Source of the DNA: Coriobacteriia bacterium | Lineage (GTDB): Bacteria > Actinomycetota > Coriobacteriia > Anaerosomatales > Anaerosomataceae | Assembly (NCBI GenBank): GCA_026416035.1 | Contig: JAOAFY010000011.1 | Location: 1-32,468, forward strand | Length of the DNA: 32,468 nt | Direction: 5' to 3' | Part shown: in pieces, positions 24,680 through 32,398 of the stretch | Numbering within the stretch: position 1 is the first letter of the stretch | Layout of the letters: each line of letters starts with the position of its first letter | Notes under the pieces: generated by a model | Database searches by the model: none | What the model was told of the DNA's origin: nothing | Seen by the model: the letters and a program-made list of their open reading frames with translations, nothing else | Position numbers and translations under genes: made by a program

Positions 24680-25054
24680 GTGAGACGAGCTGTAACGGCC
24701 TTGTGCATCGCCTCGATCGCAGCGGCTCTCTTCGGTTGCGCGCGCACGACCGACGACGCCAGGATCCCCACCGCCGGCAAACCCGTCCTTGTGGAGCTGT
24801 ACACCGACTGGTGACCTTCGTGCAAGGCAGTCAAGCCTGTGGTCGACAGGCTTCGAGCCGAATACCAGGACACCATCGAGTTCCGTCTGTACGATGTGGA
24901 CACCGACGAGGAAGGTCGACGCATCGCAGACGAACTGGGCGCGCAGTACGTCCCGACGTTCGTCTTTGTGAACTCCGACGGCACCGTCTTGCACATGGAA
25001 GCAGGCGCCCTTCCTGAGAAGCGGATCCGCGAGAAGCTCGATGCGCTAAGGTAG
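24680..25054 (+). CDS. Thioredoxin-fold lipoprotein with in-frame UGA (putative selenoprotein, UxxC)
   Basis: 124 residues if UGA at 24812-24814 is read as selenocysteine. GTG start at 24680 lies five bases after AGGAG. The N-terminus is a lipoprotein signal (RRAVTALCIASIAAALFGC), with Cys20 the probable lipidation site, so the protein would be membrane-anchored outside the cytoplasm. The thioredoxin fold follows: KPVLVELYTDW, Sec45, PSCK (UPSC in place of CxxC), DVDTDEEGRRIADELG, then the cis-Pro loop YVPTFVFVNSDG. The frame is open from GTG to UGA and from UGA to TAG, and the homology continues smoothly across the codon. A perfect hairpin with a GGUC apical loop follows at 24833-24853. A nonsense mutation or sequencing error (TGC to TGA) is the alternative, but would not explain the hairpin. 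Confidence 0.85.
24812..24814 (+). other. In-frame UGA, probable selenocysteine codon
   Basis: The UGA replaces the first Cys codon of the thioredoxin CxxC motif (context DW-UGA-PSCK). Position 45 of the predicted protein. Confidence 0.8.
24833..24853 (+). promoter_or_regulatory. Bacterial SECIS-like hairpin
   Basis: AAGCCUGU-GGUCG-ACAGGCUU: eight perfect base pairs closing a loop that begins GGUC, the same apical tetranucleotide as the E. coli fdhF SECIS recognised by SelB. The loop starts 26 bases after the UGA, within the range tolerated for bacterial SECIS elements. It lies inside the coding sequence, as bacterial SECIS elements must. Confidence 0.8.
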
Positions 25055-25106
25055 ACCTGGACGACAGGTGGCCGTGCTTGTGCGCCTGACGAATCGGAGG
25101 GTCAAG

Positions 25107-26960
25107 GTGCTGGAAGGTCGGCGAGCGCTACTGTGGCGTGCAGGCGTGGCGGCGCTGATCGCATTCGCCGTGTCGAGTGTCGCAGACCCGGCGCAGGCGA
25201 AGTCCTACACGATGCCGGAGGTGCGCATCCTCGCTCAGGTGGAGCCGAGCGGAGATCTGCTTGTCACGGAGGAGCGCACCTTCGATTTCTCGGGCTCGTT
25301 CTCCTTCGTGTACTGGGAGCTCGACACGACCCCTTCCAATCCAGTCTACTCCTTCGGAGGAATCGAGGTGCTGGGCGTCGCGGGTCCCGGAGGCGAGTTC
25401 GTCCGCCAGGACTCGACCGACCGCGTCCCCGGCCGCTACGCCGTCATCGACCAGGGGACCTCGGTGCGCGTCGAGGCATACCACGCCACGACCGACGCGC
25501 GCGCGACGTTCACGCTCCGCTACCTTGTGCGCGGGGCGGCCAAGCGCTGGGACGACACCGCTGAGCTCTACTGGAAGTTCATCGGTGACAGGTGGGACGT
25601 GGGGGCCGAAAGCGTCATCATCGAAGTGCGCTTCCCTCCCGGCGTCACGGAGGAGGATCTGCGGGTGTGGGCGCACGGCCCGCTCACCGGCGTCGTGTCG
25701 AGGGCCGGCGGGACGATGCGCCTTGAGGTGCGCGACCTGCCGCCGAACACGTTCGTCGAAGCGCGGGCGCTGTTCCCGCGAGACGCGCTCGCTCACGCCC
25801 CAGAGTCGCCTGGAACGCGCGAGTCTGTCGTCTTGGAAGAAGAAGCCCGCTGGGCCGAGGAGGCGAACGCTCAGCGGCGTCAGGCGCGTGCTGCTGTGGC
25901 GGCATCCGTCCTGTTCGGCGCCCTCGTGCCGTTCGTGTCGCTCGTCGCCGCATTCGTCCTGTGGCGTCGCCACGGCAAGGAGCTGCGACCGGTCTTCGAT
26001 GGCCGATACTTCCGTGAGCTTCCCGCCGATCTGCCGCCCGCCGTCGTCGGAGCGCTCATGCGCTGGGGCGCCGTCGGGGAACGGGAGATGACCGCAACGC
26101 TCATGGAGCTCTCGAACCGCGGATGGCTGCGCGTGGAGCCGGTGCAGACCACAACCTCGGGGCTGCTCGGCCCGAAGGTCAAGACCGAATGGCGGCTCAG
26201 CATCCCTGAGACGGCGCAACAAGAAGCGCTCAGCCCGGCCGAACACGCTCTGCTCGAGGCGATCTTCCGGCAGACAGAGCCCGGACGCTCGACCACGATC
26301 GACGAGATCGAACAAGAGGCGAGGGCGCACCCGCAACGGTACGTTGCAGCCATCGATCGCTGGAAGAAGGCCGTGCAAGCAGAAGCAGAGGCCCATGGGT
26401 TCTTCGAGAAGCGCGGTGTCGCGTTCGTCATCTGGTTCGTCTCGTGGGCGATACTGCTGCTCATCGCCGCGATCGCGTCGGCAGCGGCTGCTGGCGCTGC
26501 GTGGATCGCGCTCGTCGGCATCCCGTGCGCCATCGGAGTCGCCGCGATCGGCTTTTCCATGCCTCGCCGGACGCCTGCGGCAAACGAGCTGCACGCCAAG
26601 TACGAAGCGCTCAAACGCTACTTGGAGGATTTCAGCCGGCTGGACGAGGCCCCTCCCACGCACGTGGTGCTGTGGGAGCGCTTCTTGGTGCTCGCGGTGG
26701 TCTTCGGCATCGCCGAGAAAGTCATAGAAGCGCTGCGCCTTAAAGCGCCTCAGGTGCTCGAAGACCCTGCGGTGGCCCACGCTGCTTGGTGGGCGGCTCC
26801 GCAACCAGGCTTCGCCTCGCCCGCCTCGATCGTGACGAGCGGGCTCGCTTCCGCCTCGCAGGTCGCTTCCAGCCAGATGTCGAGCGCGAGCGGAGGCGGG
26901 GGTGGCTTCTCCGGCGGCGGAGGAGGCGGCGGTGGCGGCGGCGGTGGAGGCGCCGGGTGA
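25107..26960 (+). CDS. DUF2207-family membrane protein with Gly-rich tail
   Basis: 617 residues, family function unknown. A signal peptide (about 1-31, cleavage near DPAQA-K) precedes an extracytoplasmic beta-rich DUF2207 domain (about 32-250; YTMPEVRILAQVEPSGDLLV). Then a membrane segment (about 260-285), a cytoplasmic winged-helix-like region (about 304-420, ELPADLPPAVVGALMRWG), and two further membrane segments (about 438-490). A second cytoplasmic piece (YEALKRYLEDFSRLDEAPP) and a C-terminal poly-Gly/Ser tail (about 595-617) follow, typical of this family. The start is taken at GTG 25107, five bases after GGAGGG; the in-frame GTG at 25068 has no such site. It follows the thioredoxin-like gene by 52 bases on the same strand. 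Confidence 0.88.
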   Translation: MLEGRRALLWRAGVAALIAFAVSSVADPAQAKSYTMPEVRILAQVEPSGDLLVTEERTFDFSGSFSFVYWELDTTPSNPVYSFGGIEVLGVAGPGGEFVRQDSTDRVPGRYAVIDQGTSVRVEAYHATTDARATFTLRYLVRGAAKRWDDTAELYWKFIGDRWDVGAESVIIEVRFPPGVTEEDLRVWAHGPLTGVVSRAGGTMRLEVRDLPPNTFVEARALFPRDALAHAPESPGTRESVVLEEEARWAEEANAQRRQARAAVAASVLFGALVPFVSLVAAFVLWRRHGKELRPVFDGRYFRELPADLPPAVVGALMRWGAVGEREMTATLMELSNRGWLRVEPVQTTTSGLLGPKVKTEWRLSIPETAQQEALSPAEHALLEAIFRQTEPGRSTTIDEIEQEARAHPQRYVAAIDRWKKAVQAEAEAHGFFEKRGVAFVIWFVSWAILLLIAAIASAAAAGAAWIALVGIPCAIGVAAIGFSMPRRTPAANELHAKYEALKRYLEDFSRLDEAPPTHVVLWERFLVLAVVFGIAEKVIEALRLKAPQVLEDPAVAHAAWWAAPQPGFASPASIVTSGLASASQVASSQMSSASGGGGGFSGGGGGGGGGGGGGAG

Positions 26961-26969
26961 TGCCAGCGC

Positions 26970-26997
26970 GGCAGCCGCCTGAAGTCTGACGGCTGCC
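26970..26997 (+). repeat. Hairpin between DUF2207 gene and downstream gene
   Basis: GGCAGCCG pairs with CGGCTGCC around a 12-base loop. No T-run follows; the ribosome site of the next gene is just downstream. It may tune expression within the operon. Confidence 0.45.
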
Positions 26998-27014
26998 CGG
27001 CGAAAGGGGGACCG

Positions 27015-27668
27015 ATGAACGAGATCCAGACTCCGAACGGCTACCAGTTCTCGATCGCGGCCAAGATCTACCTATGCTCCGACCTTCTCTTGCCGCAAGC
27101 AGGGATGATGTTCTCGTACCCCTCGCCTGCCGGGAAGTCCATCGACGTCCGCACGCTCGCCAAGGGCATCTTCGGGTGCACATTGGATTGGCTGGAGCGC
27201 AACGGATTCGTGCAGCTGTGGCAGGAAGAACGCCGCGTCGGGCTGGCGAAGGCGCAGCTGATCTGCGTCCGTGCGGTCTACTCCGGCGCTCCGGGATTCG
27301 CCGGCAAGCTCCTCGAAGCGACCCGCTGGCAGGACACCGACTTCATGACGATGTGCATGCGGATGCTTCCGCGGACCCAGGCTCCGTTCATCGACTTCTG
27401 CGACCGCGTGCCGTACGAGTTCGAGGAGGCCGGCATCCTCACGCGCAGCGGGTACGCGGCCCATGGGAACGTCTGGAACACCGAGTGGTTCCAGTACCTG
27501 CACGACGCCTTCTATCCAGAAGCATACGAGTCGTGGATGACGGCGCACGCGCGCCCGGACTGGGACCTGATCGACCGCAACGTCATGCTCGCCGTCGCGC
27601 AAAGGCAGCACACCCCGGAGGAGACCGACGCGTGGTTCGTGTGGCACATCGGAGGCGGCGAGAAGTGA
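27015..27668 (+). CDS. Protein of unknown function between two DUF2207-related genes
   Basis: 217 residues, not recognised. Soluble and rich in aromatic residues and Met (GMMFSYPSPAGKS, DTDFMTMCMRMLP, NVWNTEWFQYLHDAFYP), with several Cys not arranged as a known cluster. The segment DVRTLAKGIFGCTLDWLERNGFVQL looks like a helical DNA- or lipid-binding element; a distant GPP34-like similarity crossed my mind but cannot be supported. ATG follows AAGGGGG. It overlaps the next gene by four bases (GTGA), so the two are translated together. Confidence 0.75.
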   Translation: MNEIQTPNGYQFSIAAKIYLCSDLLLPQAGMMFSYPSPAGKSIDVRTLAKGIFGCTLDWLERNGFVQLWQEERRVGLAKAQLICVRAVYSGAPGFAGKLLEATRWQDTDFMTMCMRMLPRTQAPFIDFCDRVPYEFEEAGILTRSGYAAHGNVWNTEWFQYLHDAFYPEAYESWMTAHARPDWDLIDRNVMLAVAQRQHTPEETDAWFVWHIGGGEK

Positions 27669-28330
27669 GCGAGGCGCTTCGCTACCTCCGCGAGATCCCG
27701 GACGACCTCGGCCCTGCCATCGCGGCCGCCGTCCGTGGACGAGGGCGGATCGGAGACGAGGCGATCATCGCCACCCTCGTGGATTGGGCGGCGCGCGGGA
27801 TCGCGACCGTGCGCACCGCGCCTAGACACGTCACCACGATCGCAGGCCCCATCGAGGAGCAGACCCTCGAGTTCGTGCTCGACGTCGACCGATGGGCCGA
27901 GCTCGACCGCACCGAGCAGGCGCTCGGCAACCTGCTGTTCACGCAGCTTGCGAGGTCAGCCGCTCTCGGGCTGCTGGATCTGAAGACCGCCATGCGGCGC
28001 GGCAAGGCGGACTACCTCAGAGGTCGCGACATCTGGCGTGCCACCGTCGTCGACGAGGCCGTGCGTCGCGGGCTGCTCCAACCAGGCGGGAAGCGCCGCA
28101 CCGAGGCAGGAGACGCGCTCGCCGAGACGCTCGATGCGCTCGAACGCTATCTCGCGGACTTCGGGGCCTTCGAGGACGATCCTGTGGCAGCGCACGTGCT
28201 CTGGGGCCGCTACCTCGCCTTCGCCGCGCTGTTCGGAGAAGCGGAGCGTGTCTTGGACGAGCTTGGGCTCGACATCCCCGGCGACCTGCACGACACCGCG
28301 CTCGCCCTCAGGGCGCTTGCGGCGCGCTAG
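27665..28330 (+). CDS. Soluble protein resembling the DUF2207 C-terminal region
   Basis: 221 residues with no signal peptide or membrane segment. Two blocks align by eye with the cytoplasmic part of the neighbouring DUF2207 protein: LREIPDDLGPAIAAAVRGRG with RELPADLPPAVVGALMRWG, and LERYLADFGAFED... HVLWGRYLAFAALFGEAERVLDEL with LKRYLEDFSRLDE... VVLWERFLVLAVVFGIAEKVIEAL. It thus appears to be a stand-alone paralogue of that cytoplasmic module. GTG start overlaps the previous stop. The 3' end overlaps trpA on the opposite strand by 23 bases. Confidence 0.8.
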   Translation: MSEALRYLREIPDDLGPAIAAAVRGRGRIGDEAIIATLVDWAARGIATVRTAPRHVTTIAGPIEEQTLEFVLDVDRWAELDRTEQALGNLLFTQLARSAALGLLDLKTAMRRGKADYLRGRDIWRATVVDEAVRRGLLQPGGKRRTEAGDALAETLDALERYLADFGAFEDDPVAAHVLWGRYLAFAALFGEAERVLDELGLDIPGDLHDTALALRALAAR

Positions 28331-29171
28331 GCAGCGCCGAACCGGAGCCGTGAACGGCCTCAGCGAGCGCGGTCACGAACGCGTGCACCGCTTCCGGGTC
28401 TGCCTGGCGGCGCACCACGGCGCTCCCCACGATCACGCCATCGGCAAGGTCAGCGACCTCGGCGGCCTGCGAGGGCGTGGAGATCCCGAAGCCGACGGCC
28501 ACCGGCAGGTCGGTGACGGCGCGCAGACGTGCGACCAGTTCGCGCACCCCGTCGGCGAGCCGGTCCCGCTCGCCGGTGACGCCGAGCGTGCTTACACAGT
28601 ACACGAAGCCCGAGGATGCCTTCGCCAGCGCCTGCAGCCGCTCAGGCGTCGAAGTAGGCGCCGCGAGGAACACGGTGTCCAGGCCATGTGATGCTGCGAG
28701 CCACGGCCGGGCGGCCTCGACCGGCATGTCAGGCACGATGACGCCGGCGATGCCAGCGCCCCGCATTCGCTCCGCCGCAGCAGCTAGCCCGAGACGCATC
28801 AGCGGATTGAGGTAGGTCATCAGCACGATGGGCGGAGCGCCCGCGCCGAGCGCGCTTCGCAGCTTCGCCGCGAGGTCGATGGTCTCCGTGAGCCCGAAGC
28901 CGCCCTCGCGTGCACACGCGACCCGCGCTGCGTCCGCAATCACCGGCCCGTCGGCGACCGGGTCGCCGTACGGCACGCCGAGCTCGATCAGGTCAGCGCC
29001 TCCTTCGGCCGCGGCGACGAGCGAGGTGAGCGAAGTCGGCGGATCCGGATACCCGGCCATCAAGTAGACGATGAGCGCTGGTCGCCCACGCTGGAAAGCC
29101 GCGGAGATCGCCGATGCGGCACGCGCACCGGCGCCGTCTGCACCGAGCCGCACCTGCTGCTCAGCCGCCAA
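28308..29171 (-). CDS. trpA: Tryptophan synthase alpha chain
   Basis: 287-residue TIM-barrel lyase that cleaves indole-3-glycerol phosphate to indole and glyceraldehyde 3-phosphate. Seen: the catalytic Glu in LIELGVPYGDP and Asp in ADGP, VIVPDMPVE, FLAAPTSTPERL, YCVSTLGVTGER and the phosphate loop VGFGISTP, VGSAVVR. The start is uncertain: TTG 29169-29171 is chosen because GGGAGG precedes it by six bases and it overlaps the trpB stop. GTG at 29151-29153 is the alternative, with no good ribosome site. Last gene of the trp operon. Confidence 0.93.
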   Translation of the reverse strand: MAAEQQVRLGADGAGARAASAISAAFQRGRPALIVYLMAGYPDPPTSLTSLVAAAEGGADLIELGVPYGDPVADGPVIADAARVACAREGGFGLTETIDLAAKLRSALGAGAPPIVLMTYLNPLMRLGLAAAAERMRGAGIAGVIVPDMPVEAARPWLAASHGLDTVFLAAPTSTPERLQALAKASSGFVYCVSTLGVTGERDRLADGVRELVARLRAVTDLPVAVGFGISTPSQAAEVADLADGVIVGSAVVRRQADPEAVHAFVTALAEAVHGSGSALPSAPQAP

Positions 29172-30396
29172 GACCCGCCTCCCGCACGATGTCCATGTCC
29201 TTGTCACCACGGCCGCTCACGTTGACGAGCACGCTCGCTTCGGGGCCGAGCTCGGCAGCCAACCGCGGCAGCATCGCGAGCGCGTGCGCTGACTCGATGG
29301 CCGGAATGATGCCTTCTGTGCGCGCCAGCAGCGCGAACGCGTCGAGCGCCTCGCGGTCGGTCACGGCCTCGTACCGCACTAGGCCCGTGTCTTTCAGGTA
29401 GCTGTGCTCCGGGCCGACGCCAGGATAGTCGAGCCCTGCCGAGATCGAGTACGCCTCCTTCGGATTGCCCGCCTCGTCTTGCAGCAGGTAGCTGTAGAAC
29501 CCGTGCAGGACGCCGGGCGTCCCCTTCGTGAGCGCCGCGCCGTGCTTGTCGGTCTCAAGGCCGAGGCCTGCCGCCTCTGCGCCGACGAGCAGCGGTCGCC
29601 TGTCTGCCGGGACGTCACGCAGGAAGGGATAGAAGATGCCGATCGCGTTCGAACCGCCACCAACGCACGCAACCACGGCATCCGGCATGTCCGCCCCCTT
29701 CGCACGCAGCTGGGCGATCGCCTCCTCGCCGATGACCTTCTGGAAGTGCCGCACGATGAGCGGGTACGGATGCGGTCCGACCGCAGAGCCCAGCACGTAG
29801 AAGGTGTCTTCGACGCGCTCGACCCAGTGCCGGAGCGCAGCCGTCACCGCGTCCGCGAGCGTCCCCGTCCCATCCGAGATGGGCACCACTTCGGCACCCA
29901 GCAGGCGCATCTTGTACACGTTGAGCGCCTGACGACGGATGTCTTCCGTGCCCATGAAGATGGAGCACTCCAGCCCCATGAGGGCGGCGGTCGTGGCAGT
30001 CGCCACCCCGTGCTGGCCTGCTCCGGTCTCCGCAATCACCCGCCGCTTGCCCATCCGCTTCGCGGGCAGGCACTGTCCGATCGTGTTGATGATCGTGGGG
30101 GCGCCGGGGGGGTTGAGGTCCTCTCGCTTCAGCCATACGGTGCCCAGTCCGACCTCTGACGCCAACCGGTCCGCCTGGTACAGCGGCGATGGCCGCCCCA
30201 CGTAGTCCGCAAGCAGCGCGTCCAGCTCGGCGGAGAAGGACGCGTCGGCCTGGGCGTCTTCGAAAGCGCGAGCGAGCTCCTCGAGCGCAGGCATGACCGT
30301 CTCTGGAACGAAGGTTCCTCCGTATGGGCCGAAGAACCCTTGCGCGTCGGGGCTCGAGTACGCCTCCTCAGCAGACGGCAGCAGCGAACCTGGCAT
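29161..30396 (-). CDS. trpB: Tryptophan synthase beta chain lacking the PLP lysine
   Basis: 411-residue canonical TrpB1, normally making tryptophan from indole and serine with PLP. Most signatures are present: FGPYGGTFVPE, AETGAGQHGVATAT, GGGSNAIG and HSYLKDTG. The PLP-binding segment, normally NHTGAHKINN, reads NPPGAPTIIN (residues 95-104), so the Schiff-base Lys (position 101) is Thr and neighbouring conserved His, Thr and Asn are also changed. Five single-base differences (four A-to-C, one A-to-T in coding sense) within 24 bases would explain it, in a G-rich run. Either a sequencing/assembly artefact or a real loss of PLP anchoring. It lies between trpF and trpA. Confidence 0.9.
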   Translation of the reverse strand: MPGSLLPSAEEAYSSPDAQGFFGPYGGTFVPETVMPALEELARAFEDAQADASFSAELDALLADYVGRPSPLYQADRLASEVGLGTVWLKREDLNPPGAPTIINTIGQCLPAKRMGKRRVIAETGAGQHGVATATTAALMGLECSIFMGTEDIRRQALNVYKMRLLGAEVVPISDGTGTLADAVTAALRHWVERVEDTFYVLGSAVGPHPYPLIVRHFQKVIGEEAIAQLRAKGADMPDAVVACVGGGSNAIGIFYPFLRDVPADRRPLLVGAEAAGLGLETDKHGAALTKGTPGVLHGFYSYLLQDEAGNPKEAYSISAGLDYPGVGPEHSYLKDTGLVRYEAVTDREALDAFALLARTEGIIPAIESAHALAMLPRLAAELGPEASVLVNVSGRGDKDMDIVREAGLGG

Positions 30397-30399
30397 CTG

Positions 30400-31032
30400 T
30401 CACCTTCCTTCGTCGGCCGCGCGCACCGCGGCTATGAACCGGTCCACCTTGACAGGATCCTTCACGCCCGGCGAAGACTCCACGCCTGAGGCGACGTCGA
30501 CCGCGTACGGCCTAAGCAGGCGCACCGCCTCGGCAACGTTGTTCGGGGTGAGCCCGCCTGCGACCACCACCGGGACCCACGCAGGCACGGCTGGCGCGAC
30601 CGCCTCCCAGTCGAACGGAATCCCCGCACCCCCACGGACACCCTCCACACGGGCGTCCAGCAGCAACGCGGCGACCGCGCCGCGGTACGCGTCGACGCCA
30701 GCAAGGTCTGCCGCGCCACGCACGCGCAGCGCCTTGAGGACCGGAACCGGTGCCGCCGCGCACGCATCGGGCGGCTCGTCGCCGTGGTACTGCACTGCGG
30801 CAAGACCGAGCAACCGCACCGCCTCGGCGACGAACGCCGAGTCCGCATCCACGAAGACGCCGACGCGCGCCACGAACGGCGGCACTCCCGCCAGCGCCTC
30901 CTCCGCCTGCGCGAGCGACACGCGACGCGGGCTGTCGGCCAGCACGACGCCGAGGGCGTCGGCGCCCGCTGCTACGGCGAGCGCCGCGTCCTCAGCCCGC
31001 GTGATGCCGCAGATCTTGACCCGCGTCCGCAC
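30400..31032 (-). CDS. trpF: Phosphoribosylanthranilate isomerase
   Basis: 210-residue TIM barrel converting phosphoribosylanthranilate to CdRP in tryptophan synthesis. Seen: TRVKICGITRAEDA with the catalytic Cys, LGVVLADSPRRVS, VQYHGDE, LLLDARVEG with the catalytic Asp, and the phosphate-binding VAGGLTPNNV and DVASGVESSPGVKD. GTG start at 31030-31032 follows AGGGGAG. The reading frame stays open upstream but has no family similarity there. Three bases separate it from trpB. Confidence 0.95.
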   Translation of the reverse strand: MRTRVKICGITRAEDAALAVAAGADALGVVLADSPRRVSLAQAEEALAGVPPFVARVGVFVDADSAFVAEAVRLLGLAAVQYHGDEPPDACAAAPVPVLKALRVRGAADLAGVDAYRGAVAALLLDARVEGVRGGAGIPFDWEAVAPAVPAWVPVVVAGGLTPNNVAEAVRLLRPYAVDVASGVESSPGVKDPVKVDRFIAAVRAADEGR

Positions 31033-31054
31033 CCCTGCTCCCCTGACGTCCGTC

Positions 31055-32398
31055 TCAGTCCTCGTGAAGCACCGTGCCAGCCGCGAAGTCGTAGTCGACA
31101 AGCCGGCCCGCAAGGTACGCCTCGTAGGCCGACAGGTCGAAGTGGCCGTGGCCGGACAGGTTGAACAGCACGGTCTTGTCCTCGCCCGCCTCTTTCGCGG
31201 CGAGCGCTTCGTCGATGGCCACGCGGATGGCGTGGCTCGACTCGGGTGCAGGCAAGATGCCCTCCGCGCGGGCGAAGGTCACCGCCGCCTCGAAGCACGC
31301 GGTCTGGTGCACCGCGACCGCCTCGATCTCGCCCGACTTGACGAGCGCCGAGACCAGCGGCGAGTCGCCGTGGTAGCGCAGCCCTCCCGCGTGGATGCCT
31401 GCGGGCACGAAGTCGTGCCCGAGCGTGTACATCATGATCTGCGGCGTCATCTTCGCTTCGTCGCCGAAGTCATAGCGGTACTCTCCCGCCGTGAGCGTCG
31501 GGCACGCCTTCGGCTCGACCGCCACCAGCCGCGCCTTGGACTGCCCGTCCAAGCGCCGCTTGTAGTACGGGAACGCGATGCCCGCGAAGTTCGAGCCGCC
31601 ACCCACGCACCCGATGACCACGTCCGGCTCCGCTTCGGCCATCTCCATCTGCTTGATCGCCTCCAGGCCGATGACGGTCTGATGCATGCATACGTGGTTG
31701 AGCACGCTGCCGAGCGAGTAGTGCGTGTCGGGGTCCTTCACCGCGACTTCGACCGCCTCAGAGATCGCGATGCCGAGCGAGCCGGTGGAGTCGGGATCCA
31801 TCGCGAGCACGTGCCGGCCGGCGTCGGTGAGGTCAGACGGCGAGGCGTGAACCGTCGCGCCATAGGTCTCCATCAAGATTCGGCGGTACGGCTTCTGTTC
31901 GTACGAGACCTTCACCATGAAGACCTCTACCTCGATCCCGAACAGCGCACCAGCGATCGACAGGGCGCTTCCCCACTGCCCAGCCCCCGTCTCCGTCGAG
32001 ATCCTCTTCACGCCTTCGAGCTTGTTGTAGTACGCCTGCGGGATCGCCGTGTTGGGCTTGTGGGAACCTGCCGGCGAGACCCCCTCGTACTTGTAGAAGA
32101 TTCTGACTCCCTCAGGCAGCCCAAGCACGCGCTCGAGGGCCTTGGCGCGGATCAGGGGCGAGGGCCTGAACGTCTTGTAGACGTCGATGACGGCGCCGGG
32201 GATGTCGATGTAGCGCTCCTGAGACACCTCCTGCTTGATGCACTCCATCGGGAAGAGCACTGCGAGCTGCTCCGGCCCCATCGGATTGCCTTGTGCATCC
32301 AGCGGAGGCGGCAGGGGCTCCTTCAGGTCGGCCTGCACGTTGTACCAGGCGGTCGGCATGTCGCGTTCATCCAGCATGAATCTCGTCCTGTCAGGCAT
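31055..32398 (-). CDS. TrpB2-type tryptophan synthase beta-like enzyme
   Basis: 447-residue PLP enzyme of the TrpB2 group. It is longer than TrpB1, with the typical N-terminal extension ([28 protein letters not shown]). The PLP Lys is intact ([13 protein letters not shown], Lys114), followed by [11 protein letters not shown] and the phosphate loop [11 protein letters not shown]. TrpB2 proteins use indole with serine or O-phosphoserine in other organisms and do not usually bind TrpA tightly. It sits in the trp operon between trpC and trpF; its ATG overlaps the trpC stop by eight bases (ATGCCTGA). It may supply the beta activity if the neighbouring trpB is really inactive. Confidence 0.93.
   Translation of the reverse strand: MPDRTRFMLDERDMPTAWYNVQADLKEPLPPPLDAQGNPMGPEQLAVLFPMECIKQEVSQERYIDIPGAVIDVYKTFRPSPLIRAKALERVLGLPEGVRIFYKYEGVSPAGSHKPNTAIPQAYYNKLEGVKRISTETGAGQWGSALSIAGALFGIEVEVFMVKVSYEQKPYRRILMETYGATVHASPSDLTDAGRHVLAMDPDSTGSLGIAISEAVEVAVKDPDTHYSLGSVLNHVCMHQTVIGLEAIKQMEMAEAEPDVVIGCVGGGSNFAGIAFPYYKRRLDGQSKARLVAVEPKACPTLTAGEYRYDFGDEAKMTPQIMMYTLGHDFVPAGIHAGGLRYHGDSPLVSALVKSGEIEAVAVHQTACFEAAVTFARAEGILPAPESSHAIRVAIDEALAAKEAGEDKTVLFNLSGHGHFDLSAYEAYLAGRLVDYDFAAGTVLHED

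Noticed and set aside
24812-24814. UGA as a simple nonsense mutation making a thioredoxin pseudogene
   Set aside because: Less likely because the frame and conserved residues continue and a SECIS-like hairpin follows at the right distance; not fully excluded without the selenocysteine machinery in view.
26890-26957. GGC/GGA-rich repeat as a DNA-level tandem repeat
   Set aside because: It encodes the Gly-rich tail normal for DUF2207 proteins, so the repetition is explained by protein composition.
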